From Rhodococcus sp. OK302 (GTDB taxonomy: Bacteria; Actinomycetota; Actinomycetes; Mycobacteriales; Mycobacteriaceae): a DNA stretch of 64,000 nt. The position numbers and the translations under genes were made by a program. This document shows positions 56,201 to 63,401 of this stretch, piece after piece. Every line of letters starts with the position of its first letter. Position 1 is the stretch's first letter. The notes under the pieces are model-generated. The model worked only from the letters and a program-made list of their open reading frames with translations. It ran no database searches and was not told where the DNA came from. The stretch lies in assembly GCF_002245895.1 (NCBI RefSeq), contig NZ_NPJZ01000001.1, positions 5,864,501 through 5,928,500 of the forward strand, read 5' to 3'.

Positions 56201-56429
56201 ACGTAAGGCAGCTCCGGCTGCTGCTGCACCCGTCGCGGAAACACCGGCCATCGAAACACCGGTCGTCGAAACACCGGTCGTCGAAACACCGGTCGTCGAA
56301 GCACCCGCTGTTGAAGCACCTGCTGAGGCACCGAAGGCTGCTGCTACCGAGACTCCGGCTCCCCCGGCTGCCAAGCCCGGTGGACTCGGATTCAAGTCGG
56401 GCGCCAAGGCTCCCGGCCGCAAGAAGTAA
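53283..56429 (+). CDS. etfD: EtfD-type membrane iron-sulfur protein with long repeat tail
   Basis: 1048 residues, homologous to M. tuberculosis Rv0338c (EtfD), which passes electrons from ETF, hence fatty-acid beta-oxidation, to the membrane quinone pool. About six membrane helices fill residues 1-245. Two [4Fe-4S] motifs follow: CTECGRCQSQCPAW near 298 and CTNCGACVEQCPVD near 400. Two CCG domains lie later (TYHDPCFLGRHN and MCCGAGGARMW). From about 748 an Ala/Pro/Lys tail of 300 residues carries repeats of KGLQMKGAAKAPGAK and GLGFKSGAKAPG type. Rv0338c is about 880 residues, so the tail is extended. ATG 53283 has GAAAGG upstream; ATG 53268 is also possible. Confidence 0.92.
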   Translation: MNALTITLGTIGVLLSLVCWYSFIGGALKMVKTVQIGQSAPDRWRPFFPRFKQMVIEFIAHTRMAKFRTVGWAHWLVMVGFLLGAIVWFEAYGQTFNPEFHWPIFGNWAIYHLVDEILGLGTVIGITTLIVIRQLNHPRIPTRLSRFGGSDFKAAYFVETVVLIEGLGMIFVKAGKIATYGHSNPWTDFFTMNLAKLLPASATMVAIFAFIKLMSGMIWLYMVGRNITWGVAWHRFSAFFNIYFKREDDGTVALGAAKPMMSKGVALTMDNVDPDTDTLGAGQIEDFSWKGWLDFTTCTECGRCQSQCPAWNTGKPLSPKLLIMSLRDHGYAKAPYLLAGGRKDMGGDEVGLVDAEGNVNEAALAAIPEAARREAERKLVGETVEGEMAPVIDAETLWSCTNCGACVEQCPVDIEHVDHIIDMRRYQVLIESEFPSELAGLFKNLENKGNPWGQNSKDRLNWINEMDFEIPVYGQDADTFEDYEYLFWVGCAGAYEDRAKKTTKAVAELLATAGVKFMVLGADETCTGDSARRAGNEFLFQQLAMQNIEMLNSVFEGVEQKKRKIVVTCAHCFNALGNEYPEVGGDYEVVHHTQLLNRLVRQKKLIPVASVSEDITYHDPCFLGRHNKVYDAPRELMEASGAKLIEMPRHGERSMCCGAGGARMWMEENIGKRINVDRVDEALSTNPKKIATGCPFCRVMLTDGVTARQEEGKGEGVEVVDVAQLMLNSVTRLESAQLTENIKVIPREKAPVAAAPAPVVEEAAPVVEETAAPAAAAAPAAGKGLAMKGLAKAPGAKAPGKGLGMAGGAKAPGAKKAAAPAASAEAAESAPAAPVAPVAKPKGLGLAGGAKAPGGKGLQMKGAAKAPGAKAAPAAAAPAAEAAAAPETAAPAAKPKGLGLASGAKAPGGKGLQMKGGAKAPGAKAAPAAAAPVAAPVVEAPVAEAPVVEAPKAAPVAKAGGLGFKSGAKAPGARKAAPAAAAPVAETPAIETPVVETPVVETPVVEAPAVEAPAEAPKAAATETPAPPAAKPGGLGFKSGAKAPGRKK

Positions 56430-56441
56430 CAGTTCCGCTCG

Positions 56442-56474
56442 CGAACGCCCCCACCTCAACGGTGGGGGCGTTCG
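56442..56474 (+). terminator. Intrinsic terminator after etfD
   Basis: Arms CGAACGCCCCCACC (56442-56455) and 56461-56474 pair perfectly around TCAAC and are followed by TATTTC. It lies 12 bases after the etfD stop. Confidence 0.9.
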
Positions 56475-56491
56475 TATTTCCCGGCCCCGGC

Positions 56492-56572
56492 TAGTGAGCA
56501 CCGTTTCTGCGTAGTGAGCACCCTTTCCAGCATGCTGAAACCGGTGCTCACTATGCACAGGCGGTGCTCACT
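56492..56572. repeat. Four-box symmetric palindrome (AGTGAGCACC boxes)
   Basis: Boxes TAGTGAGCACC start at 56492 and 56512; inverted copies GGTGCTCACTA and GGTGCTCACT lie at 56543-56553 and 56563-56572. Both box pairs are 20 bases apart, and the symmetry axis falls on CAGCATGCTG (56528-56537). It lies between two convergent genes. Confidence 0.9.
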
Positions 56573-56603
56573 CCCCCCGCTTCGCGCCTGAGCCCTACAG
56601 CGT

Positions 56604-58541
56604 TCAGGAACCTGAAGCAGTCCACAGTTTCAGCTCCGGAATGCCCGGCGGTGTGAATCCCATAACCTGGCCGTAGAAGGACAGTTCGGCGTTCCGGGCA
56701 CTGATAATCGTGGACAGTTGACGGAAGCCATGCGACTCACCGGCAAAATCCAGATATGCGTGCGGAATACCCTTGGCTACCAGCGCATCCCGGAAGCGTT
56801 CAGCTTGCGAGGGCGGAACGATGGGATCGTCGAGACCCTGAAGCAATAGGACAGGGCAGTTCAGTCCGCCGACATTGTTCAGTGGCGCACGTTCTGCATA
56901 CAGTGCTGCAGATTCCGGCAGTGGACCGATCAGTCCGTCGATGTACCGCGATTCGAAATCGTGGGTTTCCTTGACAAATCCGTCGAGCTCCGCGACTCCG
57001 TAGTAGGAAGTGCCACAAGCAAAGACCTCTGAAGTTGTCAGTGCCGCCAAAACTGTCCATCCGCCGGCAGAACCACCTTCGATGGCCAGACGGTTCGCGT
57101 CGGCGAGGCCCTGTTCAGCCAGTCCGGTCACCGCGGTGATCACATCTTGGACGTCGACGACACCCCACTGCCCCCGAAGGCGATTGCGGTACTCGCGGCC
57201 GTAGCCGGTGGATCCGCCGTAGTTGACGTCCACCACACCGATTCCGCGACTGGTGAAGTACGCGTAGACGAGGTTGAGTGCCGGCGCCACGTGCGCGGTG
57301 GGCCCGCCGTGGACAAACGCGACGTACGGCGGCAACTCCCCGTCGAGACCAACGTATCGGGGATTGCGCGGCGGATACGCAACCGCATGAACCTCACGGC
57401 CCTGACCATGCGCGACGACCGTCTGCGCTTCCGGAAGATAGGCGTCGTCGGGCAACGATTCGACAGACAACCGAATTACTCTGGGATCTCCTGTCCTCGA
57501 ATCGAATTCGCGCACTCCGGTAGCAACCTTGGCGCCACCGCACTTGAGCAGGAGACGATCCCCGCGAACCTGCAGAATGCTGATGCTCGTAACTCCGGAA
57601 ATTTCGAGATCTCGCAACTTCCCCGACTCCGGGTCGAGCACGGCAAGGGTGTCCGTGCCGACGGTCCGGACCGTCAACAGTTTCCCGTCCTCGAGCACCT
57701 CGTACCAGCGAGCACCGAACTGCCACAACGGTCCACCAAAATCGGCGTCCGCGGCACAGAGTGAAGTAACCCCGGCCCCGACTCGATAGATATTCCACCA
57801 GCCACTGCGGTCACTGACTACGTACAGTTCGTCTTCGTTGATCCATTCAGGTTGCAGCACAGACTCTTCGGCGCCACCGATGACAACTCGAGACGGCCCG
57901 GCAACTCCGTCGACCAGATCTGCGATTCGCAGTTCCGTTCCGTCCCAGGGCATCTGCGGATGGTTCCAAGCAATCCAGGCGATCTTGGATCCACCCGGCG
58001 AGAGACGTGGATACGCCAGGAAATCCGAGCCTCCGACGATGGAGCGAATATCGCCGCTGCCGTCGAGCGGGATGGCGCAGATATCTCGTGTAATCGAACC
58101 GTCCGCCGCATGTGACTCCCGCACCGCCCATACTTCGTCGCCGACAATCGACAGGTCCGCGTAGCGCAACGCTGCGGGCGCAGTGGGCTCCGGCGTCAAG
58201 GCCCGTGGAGTGTGGCCTTCGAGGATGTACACCCGCTGGTCCGAGAATTCACTGAACACGAGTTGCCTCGTATCCGTGACTGTCCACGCACCGCCGCCGT
58301 ATTCATGGACCCGTGTTCGGGCGTTCCACGGCGCAGGCAGGACATCGATGGGCAGGCCGTCTACTGCGATGCGGCGGACGGCGACGCGTCCGCCCTCGGT
58401 CGGCCGCAACTCCGACCACCAGACGTCGCCGCCCACGTAGCGGCCGCCTTCGACGGGATGACCACCAGCGGCAAGATCCGCTGCGATGATGGGCGAAGTC
58501 CACGATCCGTACGGTGCTGCGATCACGTCGGTCTGCGTCAT
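56604..58541 (-). CDS. S9 family prolyl oligopeptidase-type peptidase
   Basis: 645 residues. An N-terminal beta-propeller-like domain (about 1-390) with repeated W/Y-x-x-D blades is followed by an alpha/beta-hydrolase domain. GYGREYRNRLRGQWGVVDVQDV precedes the nucleophile in EGGSAGGWT (Ser at about 492), with acid and His in LLQGLDDPIVPPSQ and AGESHGF. It resembles dipeptidyl aminopeptidase/acylaminoacyl peptidase proteins and has no signal peptide, so it is cytosolic. ATG 58541 fits the MTQTDVIAAPYGSWTSPI start. Its promoter region faces the aminotransferase gene. Confidence 0.92.
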   Translation of the reverse strand: MTQTDVIAAPYGSWTSPIIAADLAAGGHPVEGGRYVGGDVWWSELRPTEGGRVAVRRIAVDGLPIDVLPAPWNARTRVHEYGGGAWTVTDTRQLVFSEFSDQRVYILEGHTPRALTPEPTAPAALRYADLSIVGDEVWAVRESHAADGSITRDICAIPLDGSGDIRSIVGGSDFLAYPRLSPGGSKIAWIAWNHPQMPWDGTELRIADLVDGVAGPSRVVIGGAEESVLQPEWINEDELYVVSDRSGWWNIYRVGAGVTSLCAADADFGGPLWQFGARWYEVLEDGKLLTVRTVGTDTLAVLDPESGKLRDLEISGVTSISILQVRGDRLLLKCGGAKVATGVREFDSRTGDPRVIRLSVESLPDDAYLPEAQTVVAHGQGREVHAVAYPPRNPRYVGLDGELPPYVAFVHGGPTAHVAPALNLVYAYFTSRGIGVVDVNYGGSTGYGREYRNRLRGQWGVVDVQDVITAVTGLAEQGLADANRLAIEGGSAGGWTVLAALTTSEVFACGTSYYGVAELDGFVKETHDFESRYIDGLIGPLPESAALYAERAPLNNVGGLNCPVLLLQGLDDPIVPPSQAERFRDALVAKGIPHAYLDFAGESHGFRQLSTIISARNAELSFYGQVMGFTPPGIPELKLWTASGS

Positions 58542-58612
58542 CTTGTCGAGGATAGGACACGTCGGCCGTGCCCCGAACAATCCACTTGCGCAGAAGTGGA
58601 ATCATGTAAGTC

Positions 58613-59866
58613 GTGAGCACACCAGAACCCGTCCGCCATCGTCAGCCGCCGCGCGAGCTGGAGCAGTCGTCGAAGCTCCAGAACGTCCTGTACGAAATCC
58701 GTGGACCGGTGCATGCGCATGCCGCCCGGTTGGAGGCGGAAGGGCACCGGATCCTCAAGCTCAACATCGGCAACCCGGCACCGTTCGGTTTTGATGCCCC
58801 CGATGTGATCATGCGCGACATGATTGCCGCCCTCCCCTACGCACAGGGATATTCGGAGTCCAAGGGAATCTTGTCAGCCAGGCGCGCGATCGTGACGCGT
58901 TACGAATTGGTACCGGGATTCCCCGAGCTCGATGTCGATGACATCTACCTCGGCAACGGCGTGTCCGAGTTGATCACGATGACCATGCAGGCATTGCTCA
59001 ACAACGGCGACGAGGTGCTGATCCCAGCTCCCGACTACCCGCTGTGGACCGCCATGACCAGCCTGTCCGGTGGCACCCCGGTCCACTACCTGTGCGACGA
59101 GGGCAATGATTGGAATCCCGATATCGCGGATATCGAATCCAAGATCACCGACAAGACCAAGGCGCTGCTGGTCATCAACCCGAATAACCCCACGGGTGCG
59201 GTGTACTCGATGGAAATTCTCCAGCAATTGGTCGATCTGGCACGCAAGCATCAACTGTTGCTGCTGGCAGACGAGATTTACGACAAGATCCTTTACGACG
59301 ACGCGAAGCACATCTCGCTCGCTACGCTGGCTCCCGATCTGTTGTGCTTGACGTTCAACGGCCTCTCGAAGGCGTACCGCGTCGCCGGCTACCGTTCGGG
59401 CTGGGTTGCCATCACCGGCCCCAAGGACCACGCGGCAGGCTTCCTGGAGGGTCTCGACCTCCTGGCGTCGACGCGCTTGTGCCCGAATGTTCCGGGGCAG
59501 CACGCCATCCAGGTCGCGCTGGGTGGCCATCAGAGCATCGAGGATCTGATTCTCCCGGGAGGGCGCCTACTCGAACAGCGCGATGTCGCCTGGGAACGTC
59601 TGAATATGATTCCGGGCGTCTCCTGTGTGAAGCCGCGCGGTGCGCTGTACGCGTTCCCTCGCCTGGATCCGAATGTGCACGAAATTCACAACGACGAGAA
59701 GTTGGTTCAGGATCTTCTTCTTCAGGAAAAGATACTCATGGTCCAGGGAACCGGTTTCAATTGGCCCAATCATGATCATCTACGCATCGTGACTTTGCCG
59801 TGGGCTCGAGACCTCGCGGTGGCCATCGAACGGTTCGGCAACTTCCTCACCAGCTACAAGCAGTGA
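58613..59866 (+). CDS. alaA: PLP-dependent aminotransferase (AlaA type)
   Basis: A 417-residue class I aminotransferase. It is nearly collinear with E. coli AlaA: QSSKLQNVLYEIRGPV, LKLNIGNPAPFGFDAPD, NPNNPTGAVYS, ADEIYDKILYDDA, the PLP-lysine in FNGLSKAYRVAGYRSGW (about residue 245), and PRGALYAFP. It should form alanine from pyruvate with glutamate. The M. tuberculosis counterpart, Rv0337c, is named aspC and also neighbours the etfD gene. Start is GTG 58613. A terminator follows. Confidence 0.93.
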   Translation: MSTPEPVRHRQPPRELEQSSKLQNVLYEIRGPVHAHAARLEAEGHRILKLNIGNPAPFGFDAPDVIMRDMIAALPYAQGYSESKGILSARRAIVTRYELVPGFPELDVDDIYLGNGVSELITMTMQALLNNGDEVLIPAPDYPLWTAMTSLSGGTPVHYLCDEGNDWNPDIADIESKITDKTKALLVINPNNPTGAVYSMEILQQLVDLARKHQLLLLADEIYDKILYDDAKHISLATLAPDLLCLTFNGLSKAYRVAGYRSGWVAITGPKDHAAGFLEGLDLLASTRLCPNVPGQHAIQVALGGHQSIEDLILPGGRLLEQRDVAWERLNMIPGVSCVKPRGALYAFPRLDPNVHEIHNDEKLVQDLLLQEKILMVQGTGFNWPNHDHLRIVTLPWARDLAVAIERFGNFLTSYKQ

Positions 59867-59893
59867 AAATCGGATAAATTTCTTGATATACAG

Positions 59894-59923
59894 ATGCCCC
59901 GCAAACGTAAAGTTGCGGGGCAT
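59894..59923 (+). terminator. Intrinsic terminator after alaA
   Basis: ATGCCCCGCAA (59894-59904) pairs perfectly with 59913-59923, with an 8-nt loop, followed by TTGTGCG. It begins 27 bases after the stop codon. Confidence 0.85.
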
Positions 59924-60112
59924 TTGTGCGACCTTCGTCACACATTTCGCAAACCGCTTGGTTTGGTTGAGCATTTAACTAATTAGTGACCTGCCACGAT
60001 GACAAAAAGGGCCAATCGGTCTGCGTGATCGTTGCCAAATTGGTAGTTGGACAATGCACCACATCGGTTTGGAATTGGGTACATTGGTTAAAGCACTTCG
60101 GTGCCGCGAGCA

Positions 60113-60181
60113 CCTGGTATCCCTCCCCCCCCTGTGGATACCAGGTTGGTGGCGGGGACAACCCCCCTGTTCCCCGCCACC
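60113..60181. other. Two adjacent stem-loops with C-rich loops
   Basis: Hairpin A: CCTGGTATCC (60113-60122) with GGATACCAGG (60136-60145). Hairpin B: GGTGGCGGGGA (60148-60158) with TCCCCGCCACC (60171-60181). Both loops contain CCCCCCTGT. They lie 137-205 bases upstream of the YibE/F gene; function unknown. Confidence 0.6.
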
Positions 60182-60317
60182 CAGCTCGAAAACTTTCGCG
60201 AAGCTGACCATCCGCTTCCGCATCATCGCTCGACATCACTGCTTCAAGAGGCCGATTCACCGCGACAACCGCTAGCATGGCAGCGGTGCAAATCCACAGT
60301 CCGACACACAGTTTCCG

Positions 60318-61583
60318 ATGAGCCACGGTCACGGCCACAATCACGACGGTCCGCTTCGCATCGGAGCCGCTGCATCCCGGATTGTCATAGGAATTCTCGC
60401 CGTCGTCGGACTGGCGGTGGTCATCGGTCTGATTGCACTGTGGCCTGACAAATCCACCACTGCAATCCCCATGCCGTTCCAGAATGCCGACGGCGGATCC
60501 GTGGTGACAGAAGCCGGTACCGTGACAAACCAGAACATCGGCGCCTGCGGAAGCCTCTCGGCGGGAAGACCATTCGTCGGCGAGCCCGCGCCTCCGGCCA
60601 ACACGAGTTATCAATGCCAGCGCAGCATTGTCGATATCGAATCGGGGCCGAATTCCGGGACCCAGACTCTCCTGGAGATCATTCCCGGCCCGGGCCAGCC
60701 CGATCTACGCGTCGGCGATCACATACGACTGGTCCGTCAGACCGATCCGACTGGTGCGACCCAATATTCATTCGAGGACTACTCCCGAGGGTTGCCGCTG
60801 GCGCTGATCGTCACGATGTTCGCAGTGGTAGTCATCGCTGTAGCCCGGTGGCGAGGATTGCGGGCTCTGCTCGGATTGGTGGTTGCCTTCGGTGTTGTAG
60901 TCGGGTTCCTTCTGCCCGCACTGCTGGACGGAAAACCTGCGATACCGCTTGCGCTGGTCTCCGGCGCAGTCATCTTGTATGCCGTCCTGTACCTGGCGCA
61001 CGGAGTCTCGCTGCGGACAAGTTCCGCGCTCCTCGGAACGCTCGCCGCAATGGTCCTGGCCGCACTGCTGTCGTATCTGGCAATTCAACTGACACACCTC
61101 ACCGGGCTCTCCGAAGAGCAGAACACCAACGTGCAGACCTACATTCAGCACGTCGACATCACCGGGCTACTTCTCGCCGGATTCATCATCGGCTCGCTCG
61201 GTGTGCTCAACGACGTCACGATCACTCAGGCGTCGTCGGCGTTCGAACTGGCGGAACTCGACAAAATTGCCACCCGGCGCCAGATCTTCGCTAGTTCGAT
61301 GCGCGTCGGTCGCGATCACATCGCCAGCACCGTCTACACCCTGGTACTGGCATATGCCGGCGGCGCCTTACCGCTACTTCTGCTCTTCAGCGTCAGCGGA
61401 CGACCGCTCGGCGACGTACTGGTCGGCGACGCCGTGGCCATCGAAATCGTGCGATCAGCCGTCGGCGGTATCGCTCTTGCGTTGTCAGTGCCCCTCACAA
61501 CCGCCATTGCCGTCCTTCTGGCCCGGCCACCGGGAGCGTCGACGGCATCCACCGCCACCGGGGGCCGGCATTCCAAACGCTGA
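60318..61583 (+). CDS. YibE/F family membrane protein with His-rich N-terminus
   Basis: 421 residues. It begins with the His-rich MSHGHGHNHDG, then a membrane helix VIGILAVVGLAVVIGLIAL (about 21-40), an extracytoplasmic domain of about 110 residues, and seven further helices including FAVVVIAVARWRGLRALLGLVVAFGVVVGFLLP and the characteristic GFIIGSLGVLNDVTITQASSAFEL segment. YibE/F proteins are membrane proteins of unknown transport role. The His cluster could bind metal. ATG 60318. Convergent with the Hsp70-like gene. Confidence 0.88.
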   Translation: MSHGHGHNHDGPLRIGAAASRIVIGILAVVGLAVVIGLIALWPDKSTTAIPMPFQNADGGSVVTEAGTVTNQNIGACGSLSAGRPFVGEPAPPANTSYQCQRSIVDIESGPNSGTQTLLEIIPGPGQPDLRVGDHIRLVRQTDPTGATQYSFEDYSRGLPLALIVTMFAVVVIAVARWRGLRALLGLVVAFGVVVGFLLPALLDGKPAIPLALVSGAVILYAVLYLAHGVSLRTSSALLGTLAAMVLAALLSYLAIQLTHLTGLSEEQNTNVQTYIQHVDITGLLLAGFIIGSLGVLNDVTITQASSAFELAELDKIATRRQIFASSMRVGRDHIASTVYTLVLAYAGGALPLLLLFSVSGRPLGDVLVGDAVAIEIVRSAVGGIALALSVPLTTAIAVLLARPPGASTASTATGGRHSKR

Positions 61584-61588
61584 ACGGC

Positions 61589-63253
61589 TCAGAAACCTGG
61601 GATGCGGGGCAACACGGGCAGCAAGATCGGCGGCAACCCGGGGATGTACACCGCCGGCGGAGGCGGTGGCGGCGGAACGTACGGCGCTACGTACGGGGCC
61701 TCAGCCTCGGGCTGCTGCTCCACGACCGGCGGCGGTTCCACCGTCGTAGTCGACGGCGGTGGTGTCGTTGTGGTCGGCGGGGGCACAGTGGTCGACGGCG
61801 CGACGGTGGTGGTCACCTCGGTCACGACGGGATTGGCTTCACCCGAATCTCCGAAGACCTTTCCGCCATATCCCATTCCCAGTCCGACAATGACAATTGC
61901 AGCCACCACGCCGGCACCCAGCCCGGCAAACCGGAAAGGTTTTCTGGAATCTTCGGTCGTTGTTTCCTCACGGATGGTTGACGCCACCCACGACGGTTGT
62001 CCACCGCTGGCATCCGCAGCTATGGACTCGGGAGGCATCGCGTCCGGAGGCATAGCCGAGTAAGCGGGGGCGTCGACCATGACCGATTCGACTTCGACGG
62101 GAGCCTGTCCGGCGTGTTCGTCGACGGCTCCGCGGAGAGGTGCGACGGCCACAACCGCAGATTCGGTTTCGGAGGCTACTTCGACAACAGCGGGCGCATC
62201 GGGCACCGAAGGAACCGTCGGCTCGACACTCGGCCGTCGATGGTGCGTGTTCACGCGACTGGTCCTCGCCAGTCCACCGTGGGCGAATGCTTCAACGGGT
62301 TCGGGCACAGCCGCCGGCGTGTGTATCGGATAGGGAGCAAAGATCGGTGCGACGGCCGACGCCGAAACAGTCTGCGCAACCGGTGCCACGGCAACTGTCC
62401 GGTCCGTAGGCCCCTCGGCGAGCAAGGCTGCACCTTGGGCGGCCAACAGGTCGGGTTGTTCCGGCGCGATAACCGGGACTTCGAGCCACATTTCCAGAAC
62501 CGTGCGGATGATAGGAATTCTTGCACCGCCGCCGATCAGTACAACTGCGTCCGGGTGCCTGCCGGAAGTCGCGACAACCTCCCGGACCTCACGGGCCAGT
62601 GCCTCGACGAAGGGCGCGACCAAGGAATCGAATACTTCACGGGAGAGCAGAAGCAATCCGCCCGGTCCCGGAAGGCAGACTGCGCTGCGTGTCGAAAGCT
62701 GTTCCTTGGCGAGCCTGCACCGGGACTGAAGTTCAGCGATGCTCTCCGGATCTGTCGGGGGCACGATCCGACGTCGTTCGGTCTGATCGCGGTAGACGAG
62801 CGCGTCGAAACGATCTCCGGCGACCTGGCTCGATCGCGCCGTGACCACTGTCGAACCGCTCGCCCGATCAATCACGTCCACAGTTGATCCGGTGCTACCC
62901 AGGTCGACGATGACCAGGGTGTTCTGCGTCCCGAGTGTTCCCGGTTCCTCGAGCATTCGCAGTATCGCGGTCGATTCGGGAACAAGTTGGTAGTGGTCGA
63001 TCAGACCGCGATCGAGCGCATTGGTCAATGCACCGGCCTGATTCTGATCGCGGTAGACGACTGCGACGACGTTGTCCTGCCCGGTAAACTCCGCGAGAGC
63101 CACACGAATCGAGTCGGCCGCTATGTCTTCAGGTATCTCGCGTCCGCGCTCGATCGCTCTCGAGCGGAACACCGGACCACCGTTGTCGGGCGTACCCGGG
63201 CGCGCCAAGCGGACAGCACTCGCCCCCACTGTTACACCCAGCACCAAGTTCAT
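61589..63253 (-). CDS. Membrane-anchored Hsp70-like ATPase with Pro-rich tail (3)
   Basis: 554 residues, homologous in plan to the protein at 44288. An Hsp70-type ATPase domain (VLGVTVGASAVRLARP, VIVDLGSTGSTVDVI, ADDxx replaced by KEQLSTRSAV, and VVLIGGGARIPIIRTVLE) spans about 1-320. A linker and a single helix FAGLGAGVVAAIVIVGLGMGYGG (about 440-463) follow. An extracytoplasmic tail contains TTVPPPTTTTPPPSTTTVEPPP, then YVPPPPPPPAVYIPG. ATG 63253 is used; the frame to 63364 lacks support. It lies downstream of the UDP-glucose dehydrogenase gene, an envelope-sugar function. Confidence 0.82.
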   Translation of the reverse strand: MNLVLGVTVGASAVRLARPGTPDNGGPVFRSRAIERGREIPEDIAADSIRVALAEFTGQDNVVAVVYRDQNQAGALTNALDRGLIDHYQLVPESTAILRMLEEPGTLGTQNTLVIVDLGSTGSTVDVIDRASGSTVVTARSSQVAGDRFDALVYRDQTERRRIVPPTDPESIAELQSRCRLAKEQLSTRSAVCLPGPGGLLLLSREVFDSLVAPFVEALAREVREVVATSGRHPDAVVLIGGGARIPIIRTVLEMWLEVPVIAPEQPDLLAAQGAALLAEGPTDRTVAVAPVAQTVSASAVAPIFAPYPIHTPAAVPEPVEAFAHGGLARTSRVNTHHRRPSVEPTVPSVPDAPAVVEVASETESAVVAVAPLRGAVDEHAGQAPVEVESVMVDAPAYSAMPPDAMPPESIAADASGGQPSWVASTIREETTTEDSRKPFRFAGLGAGVVAAIVIVGLGMGYGGKVFGDSGEANPVVTEVTTTVAPSTTVPPPTTTTPPPSTTTVEPPPVVEQQPEAEAPYVAPYVPPPPPPPAVYIPGLPPILLPVLPRIPGF

Positions 63254-63401
63254 GAGCCACCTTCGTCGACCGCAGACAAATCCATGATCAGATCCGTCAC
63301 TCCCCGGCGCGAAGTCTACCCATTCGATTGCATCGAGGAAATGTGTCGAGTCGCGCCGAACCAACTTCTCGGCAATCTATCAGCTAATGTCAGCTTAGCT
63401 A

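Larger units (their letters stand above)
59867..60317. other. Intergenic region with terminator and two C-rich-loop hairpins
   Basis: 451 bases. After the alaA terminator (59894-59923) there is AT-richer sequence, then two adjacent stem-loops (60113-60145, 60148-60181) ahead of the YibE/F gene. No protein gene or recognised riboswitch was found. Confidence 0.6.

Noticed and set aside
54144..56558. 804-codon open frame opposite etfD
   Set aside because: A low-complexity Ser/Arg/Gly/Leu product caused by the repeat tail and high GC; no motif, no ribosome site.
59990..60317. Known riboswitch (for example c-di-AMP ydaO type) before the YibE/F gene
   Set aside because: I could not find the conserved core bases of a known class; only two hairpins are supported.
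63382..63400. Palindrome AGCTAA/TTAGCT just after the udg stop
   Set aside because: Six-base arms with 7-nt spacer are too weak to call a terminator or operator with confidence.
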